From an uncultured Saprospirales bacterium (GTDB lineage Bacteria > Bacteroidota > Bacteroidia > Chitinophagales > Saprospiraceae), in assembly GCA_937864265.1 (NCBI GenBank), contig CALMIR010000201.1, positions 28,666-92,665 on the forward strand: a DNA stretch of 64,000 nucleotides, in the 5' to 3' direction. The notes beneath the pieces are model-generated. The model had not been told where the DNA came from. It ran no database searches and saw nothing but the letters and a program-made list of their open reading frames with translations. The position numbers were made by a program, and so were the translations under genes. Every line of letters starts with the position of its first letter. Position 1 is the first letter of the stretch. This document shows, piece after piece, positions 61,211 to 64,000 of the stretch.

Positions 61211-61564
61211 TTAAACTTGCTCCAGTTCTACTTTTAACTCCTGCATAATTATAGGAAAAAAGGTTTCCATTTTTTCCAAATGGGCTAATAAGGCTTTCTT
61301 TTTTGAATTGTCTTTCAAGCCCTCTTCCAGCGCGGCATTGGCCTGGATAACGATTTGGTTTCCGCAATAAATCAAGGTGGACTTCGTGTGATGGCATAAT
61401 TGCTGGAGGGAAAACCATTGTTCGGCATTCCAAAATCGGCGCATTTCTGGCAGACAACGCCCCATTTCATCCAATAACATCACCATTAGTTCCTTTTTCA
61501 ATTCTTCATCGTCCGCAGCCATCGTGTTAAGATAGTTCAAATCAAGGTGTTGGTGGTGTTTCAT
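61211..61564 (-). CDS. Histidine phosphotransfer (Hpt) protein
   Basis: 117 residues, all helical. The phospho-acceptor motif is LCHHTKSTLIYCG (about 55-67; His followed by xxKS). MLLDEMGRCLPEMRRFWNAE precedes it, as in Hpt bundles. It shuttles phosphate from the receiver domain of the hybrid kinase encoded immediately upstream: the two genes overlap by four bases (ATGA). An output response regulator is not present in the window. Confidence 0.88.
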   Translation of the reverse strand: MKHHQHLDLNYLNTMAADDEELKKELMVMLLDEMGRCLPEMRRFWNAEQWFSLQQLCHHTKSTLIYCGNQIVIQANAALEEGLKDNSKKKALLAHLEKMETFFPIIMQELKVELEQV

Positions 61565-63501
61565 ATGGCGCGCATGGGTTTGAGGTGGGCTTTAATTTTT
61601 TCGTAGAGTTGCTCCGGCTCAAAAGGCTTGAGGATATAATCGTCGAATTGCCGATTCAACATTATTTCGTCGTTGTCCGTCACCTGAGCATTAGCTGTCA
61701 TAAGCAAAACCGGCGTCAAAGATTTATCTGGCTGCAATTGTGTTCTGATGAATCGCGTAGCCGATAGCCCATCCTGTTTAGGCATTTGTAAATCCATCAG
61801 GATAATGTCTATTGGATGTTCTATAAGCAGATGAATGGCCTCTTCCCCATCGGCTGCCGGAATAACTTTGGCTTTGGGCCATTTCCTTTCCAAAATCTTT
61901 TGAGCCACCAGGCGATTAATATTGTGGTCGTCCACCAATAGGATGGTGAAAGCCATGTTTTCTTCCGGCGTTTCTAGCTGCTTAGTACCATGGCTTTCTA
62001 GCTGGCTATGATCCACTCGGTTCAACCAAAGATCAATGAAAAAGGTGCTTCCTTTGCCTGCTTCGCTCTCTACCCGTATTTGTCCCCCCATTTGTTCGAC
62101 TAAAGCTTTTGTAATGGGTAAACCCAATCCGGTGCCTTCATAAATTTGGTCGCTGCGCTCTACCCGTACAAATGGGTCAAATATTCTTTCCTGAAAGCTC
62201 GGCTCAATACCAATGCCTGTATCGCTGATGGAAAATAGCAGGTGAGCTTTCCCCCTAGTTTCCCCTTGATAATGGACGCAAAGGGTAATGACCCCAGCAT
62301 GGGTAAATTTGATGGCATTGCTCAATAAATTAGTCAACACCTGATTCAAACGAAGAGCATCTCCCTGAAAGTAAGCTGGAATGCGGGGGTCAATCTGACA
62401 CTTAAAGTCCAGTTGTTTTTCTTTTATCTTGTATAAAAGCACCAAGTGGGCTTGTTCAATCAATTGCCTTAGCTGAAAGGTCGTATAACTCAATTGAACT
62501 TGGCCGTTTTGCAAAGAAGACATTTGGAGCAAATCGCCAATAATTTTCATCAATACTTTAGAAGATTGGCGGATTGTTTCCACATATTGTATTTGGGTAT
62601 TGGACAAAGGGCTAGATGACAGCAAGTGGCTTATACCTAATATGGCGTTGAGCGGGGTACGCATTTCATGGCTCACATTGGCAAAAAACTGCTCCTTCAG
62701 TCGGGCCGTTTGTTTCGCCAATTCATTCGCTTCTCTTAATTCCTGTGCCTGCTTGCGTTCTGTTATATCTTGCAATATCCCATAAAAACCAAAACCCCTG
62801 TTGAAATAGGTCGCTCGACAGAATACGGCGACGTAGCGATCAAACCCTTCCGCGTTTTTAATCCAAATGTCTTTTTGGGCATCCCCTTTGGATCGAGCCT
62901 CTTCTTGTATTTCAACGATCAGGTTTAATGGCGAATGGATAGCTAATATGTCGTCACAGGTGATTTTTTGTGCGAAATTGCGCCCAAATATCCGGTAAAA
63001 TTCTTCGGAAGCTTTAAAAAAGTGGTCTTCTGGGCGGCACTCCCAGCTTCCAATATGGGCGATCTGCTGGGTTAACTCCAAGCGCTTGACGACTAAATTC
63101 CGCTCTATGGAATAATGCAAGGTACGCCCCAAAAACTCCGCATCAAACTCTCCTTTGACCAAAAAATCCTGTGCGCCTTCTTTCAAGGCTTGGATACCCC
63201 AATTTTTATCGAGCCTTCCAGTCAGAACGATAACATTCAGTTGTCCTTGTCCAGCCAAAAGACGGGTCAGCGTTTCTATGCCGCTGCTATCTGGCAAGCT
63301 TAAATCAAGTAAAATAGCATCAAAATAAGAAAACTCCTGTATAGCCGCCTTACCTTGTGTCAATGTTTGACAGTGTAACACTTCGCAATCGAAAGAATCC
63401 AAGTCGTTGAGCCATATAGTAACCAACCGGGCGTAATAGTCGTCATCTTCTATTAATAATATCTTATAATTGGACGAAATAGGATTGCTGGTATTATTCA
63501 T
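61561..63501 (-). CDS. Hybrid sensor histidine kinase (REC-PAS-HisKA-HATPase-REC)
   Basis: 646 residues from ATG 63501, just before the receiver domain; a longer frame to 63615 is not needed. Domains in order: receiver 1 about 12-130 (KILLIEDDDYYARLV; phosphate Asp in AILLDLSLPDSSG), PAS about 150-270, HisKA about 280-350 (FFANVSHEMRTPLNAILGIS with the phospho-His), HATPase about 395-500 (NLLSNAIKFTHAGVI, FSISDTGIGI and GTGLGLPITKALVEQMGG), receiver 2 about 525-640 (TILLVDDHNINRLVAQKI; Asp in IILMDLQMPKQDG). No membrane segment, so it is a cytoplasmic sensor. With the Hpt protein it forms a phosphorelay. Signal unknown. Confidence 0.93.
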   Translation of the reverse strand: MNNTSNPISSNYKILLIEDDDYYARLVTIWLNDLDSFDCEVLHCQTLTQGKAAIQEFSYFDAILLDLSLPDSSGIETLTRLLAGQGQLNVIVLTGRLDKNWGIQALKEGAQDFLVKGEFDAEFLGRTLHYSIERNLVVKRLELTQQIAHIGSWECRPEDHFFKASEEFYRIFGRNFAQKITCDDILAIHSPLNLIVEIQEEARSKGDAQKDIWIKNAEGFDRYVAVFCRATYFNRGFGFYGILQDITERKQAQELREANELAKQTARLKEQFFANVSHEMRTPLNAILGISHLLSSSPLSNTQIQYVETIRQSSKVLMKIIGDLLQMSSLQNGQVQLSYTTFQLRQLIEQAHLVLLYKIKEKQLDFKCQIDPRIPAYFQGDALRLNQVLTNLLSNAIKFTHAGVITLCVHYQGETRGKAHLLFSISDTGIGIEPSFQERIFDPFVRVERSDQIYEGTGLGLPITKALVEQMGGQIRVESEAGKGSTFFIDLWLNRVDHSQLESHGTKQLETPEENMAFTILLVDDHNINRLVAQKILERKWPKAKVIPAADGEEAIHLLIEHPIDIILMDLQMPKQDGLSATRFIRTQLQPDKSLTPVLLMTANAQVTDNDEIMLNRQFDDYILKPFEPEQLYEKIKAHLKPMRAI

Positions 63502-63583
63502 ATCCGAAATACTTTTATACCTATTGCCAAGGATTGAGTCAATAATTGGCAATAGACTTAACTTTTTTTGTAAATCGGGGGTA

Positions 63584-63940
63584 TCAGTTTCTAGGGATAA
63601 ATACAAAATTAACACCTAGCTCGCTAATCAGAAACAAGCACAGAAAGGTTTTTGGATTTTTATAAACCTGCCTAAATTGATCCACCCGATCCATATCAAT
63701 GATGTTTTTAGTAGCCAGCTCTTCCAGCGTTGTCACATTAACCGACCAAACTGAATCACTCACCTCTTTTTGTAATATGGCAATTCCGATATCTACGCTA
63801 TATTGGTGTACGACAAAAATAGGATAGGAGGAAATATCCTGATCCAAAATGGCATCAGAGGCTTGCCCCATTAGCCCCAAGTGGGGCTGTAGCTCCATTT
63901 TTATTTTTTCGTATTGTGCACTTATCCCTTGTTCGCTCAT
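63584..63940 (-). CDS. Conserved-type protein of unknown function
   Basis: 118 residues. No signal or membrane segment. MELQPHLGLMGQASDAILDQ, then SSYPIFVVHQYSVDIGIAIL, VTTLEELATKNIID and LCLFLISELGVNFVFIPR. I have seen the same pattern in other Bacteroidota hypothetical proteins without a name. It is 82 bases upstream of the chosen start of the kinase gene on the same strand and may be co-transcribed with it. Confidence 0.75.
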   Translation of the reverse strand: MSEQGISAQYEKIKMELQPHLGLMGQASDAILDQDISSYPIFVVHQYSVDIGIAILQKEVSDSVWSVNVTTLEELATKNIIDMDRVDQFRQVYKNPKTFLCLFLISELGVNFVFIPRN

Positions 63941-64000
63941 ATAACAAAGATTGATAGCCGTACACTTTTAATAGCCAAAAGCTAGAGAAAAATTGGTTCA

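Overview
The window looks like a chromosome segment of a Bacteroidota bacterium, most likely a Saprospiria-type member. Three large secreted proteins end in type IX secretion (T9SS) sorting domains. LpxC and FabZ are fused in one polypeptide, which is typical of this phylum. There are also Bacteroidota-type RRM and SPOR proteins, several -7 boxes of the form TAnnTTTG, and few clear Shine-Dalgarno sites. No rRNA, tRNA, CRISPR array, transposase or integrase was recognised.

Layout. 0-2.4 kb holds the start of a Bat aerotolerance-type operon on the minus strand (MoxR ATPase, DUF58 protein, BatD-like exported protein). 2.5-4.7 kb carries three unassigned exported or membrane proteins. 4.8-12.8 kb holds two very large T9SS cargo proteins: a metzincin protease with eight Cys-rich repeats, and a multidomain adhesin-like protein. 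12.9-16.0 kb is a probable defence patch: an HD-domain protein fused to a Pycsar-type membrane effector domain, convergent with an ATPase/DUF4276 gene pair. 16.1-20.4 kb is a three-gene parvulin/SurA chaperone operon. 20.4-25.7 kb has a Dabb lipoprotein, a frameshifted outer-membrane-type protein, superoxide dismutase, fumarase, an RRM protein and an Hsp20 operon. 25.7-30.7 kb holds two consecutive ATPase/RloB modules. Each is preceded by the same 33-bp hairpin and by a small opposite-strand reading frame, one broken and one intact.

30.7-64 kb is mostly housekeeping: an HMA copper-binding protein, a LolC/E-type permease, tgt, rodA, a SPOR protein, deoC, an AmgK-RapZ fusion divergent from a MurU-like nucleotidyltransferase, a TPR/DUF4292/EnvC envelope operon, mutL, two rhomboid proteases, an EEP-family protein, tyrS, a T9SS carboxypeptidase, hemC-hemD, the lipid A block lpxD-lpxC/fabZ-lpxA with an ABC ATPase and truA, and a hybrid histidine kinase with its own Hpt protein.

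The most interesting part is the set of three split OLD-like modules (an SMC/ABC-type ATPase followed by a small TOPRIM-type protein) within 16.5 kb, together with an orphan Pycsar-type effector. Two of the modules form repeated units bounded by an identical hairpin. In the second of these, the RloB protein has Gly where the family normally has a conserved acidic residue.
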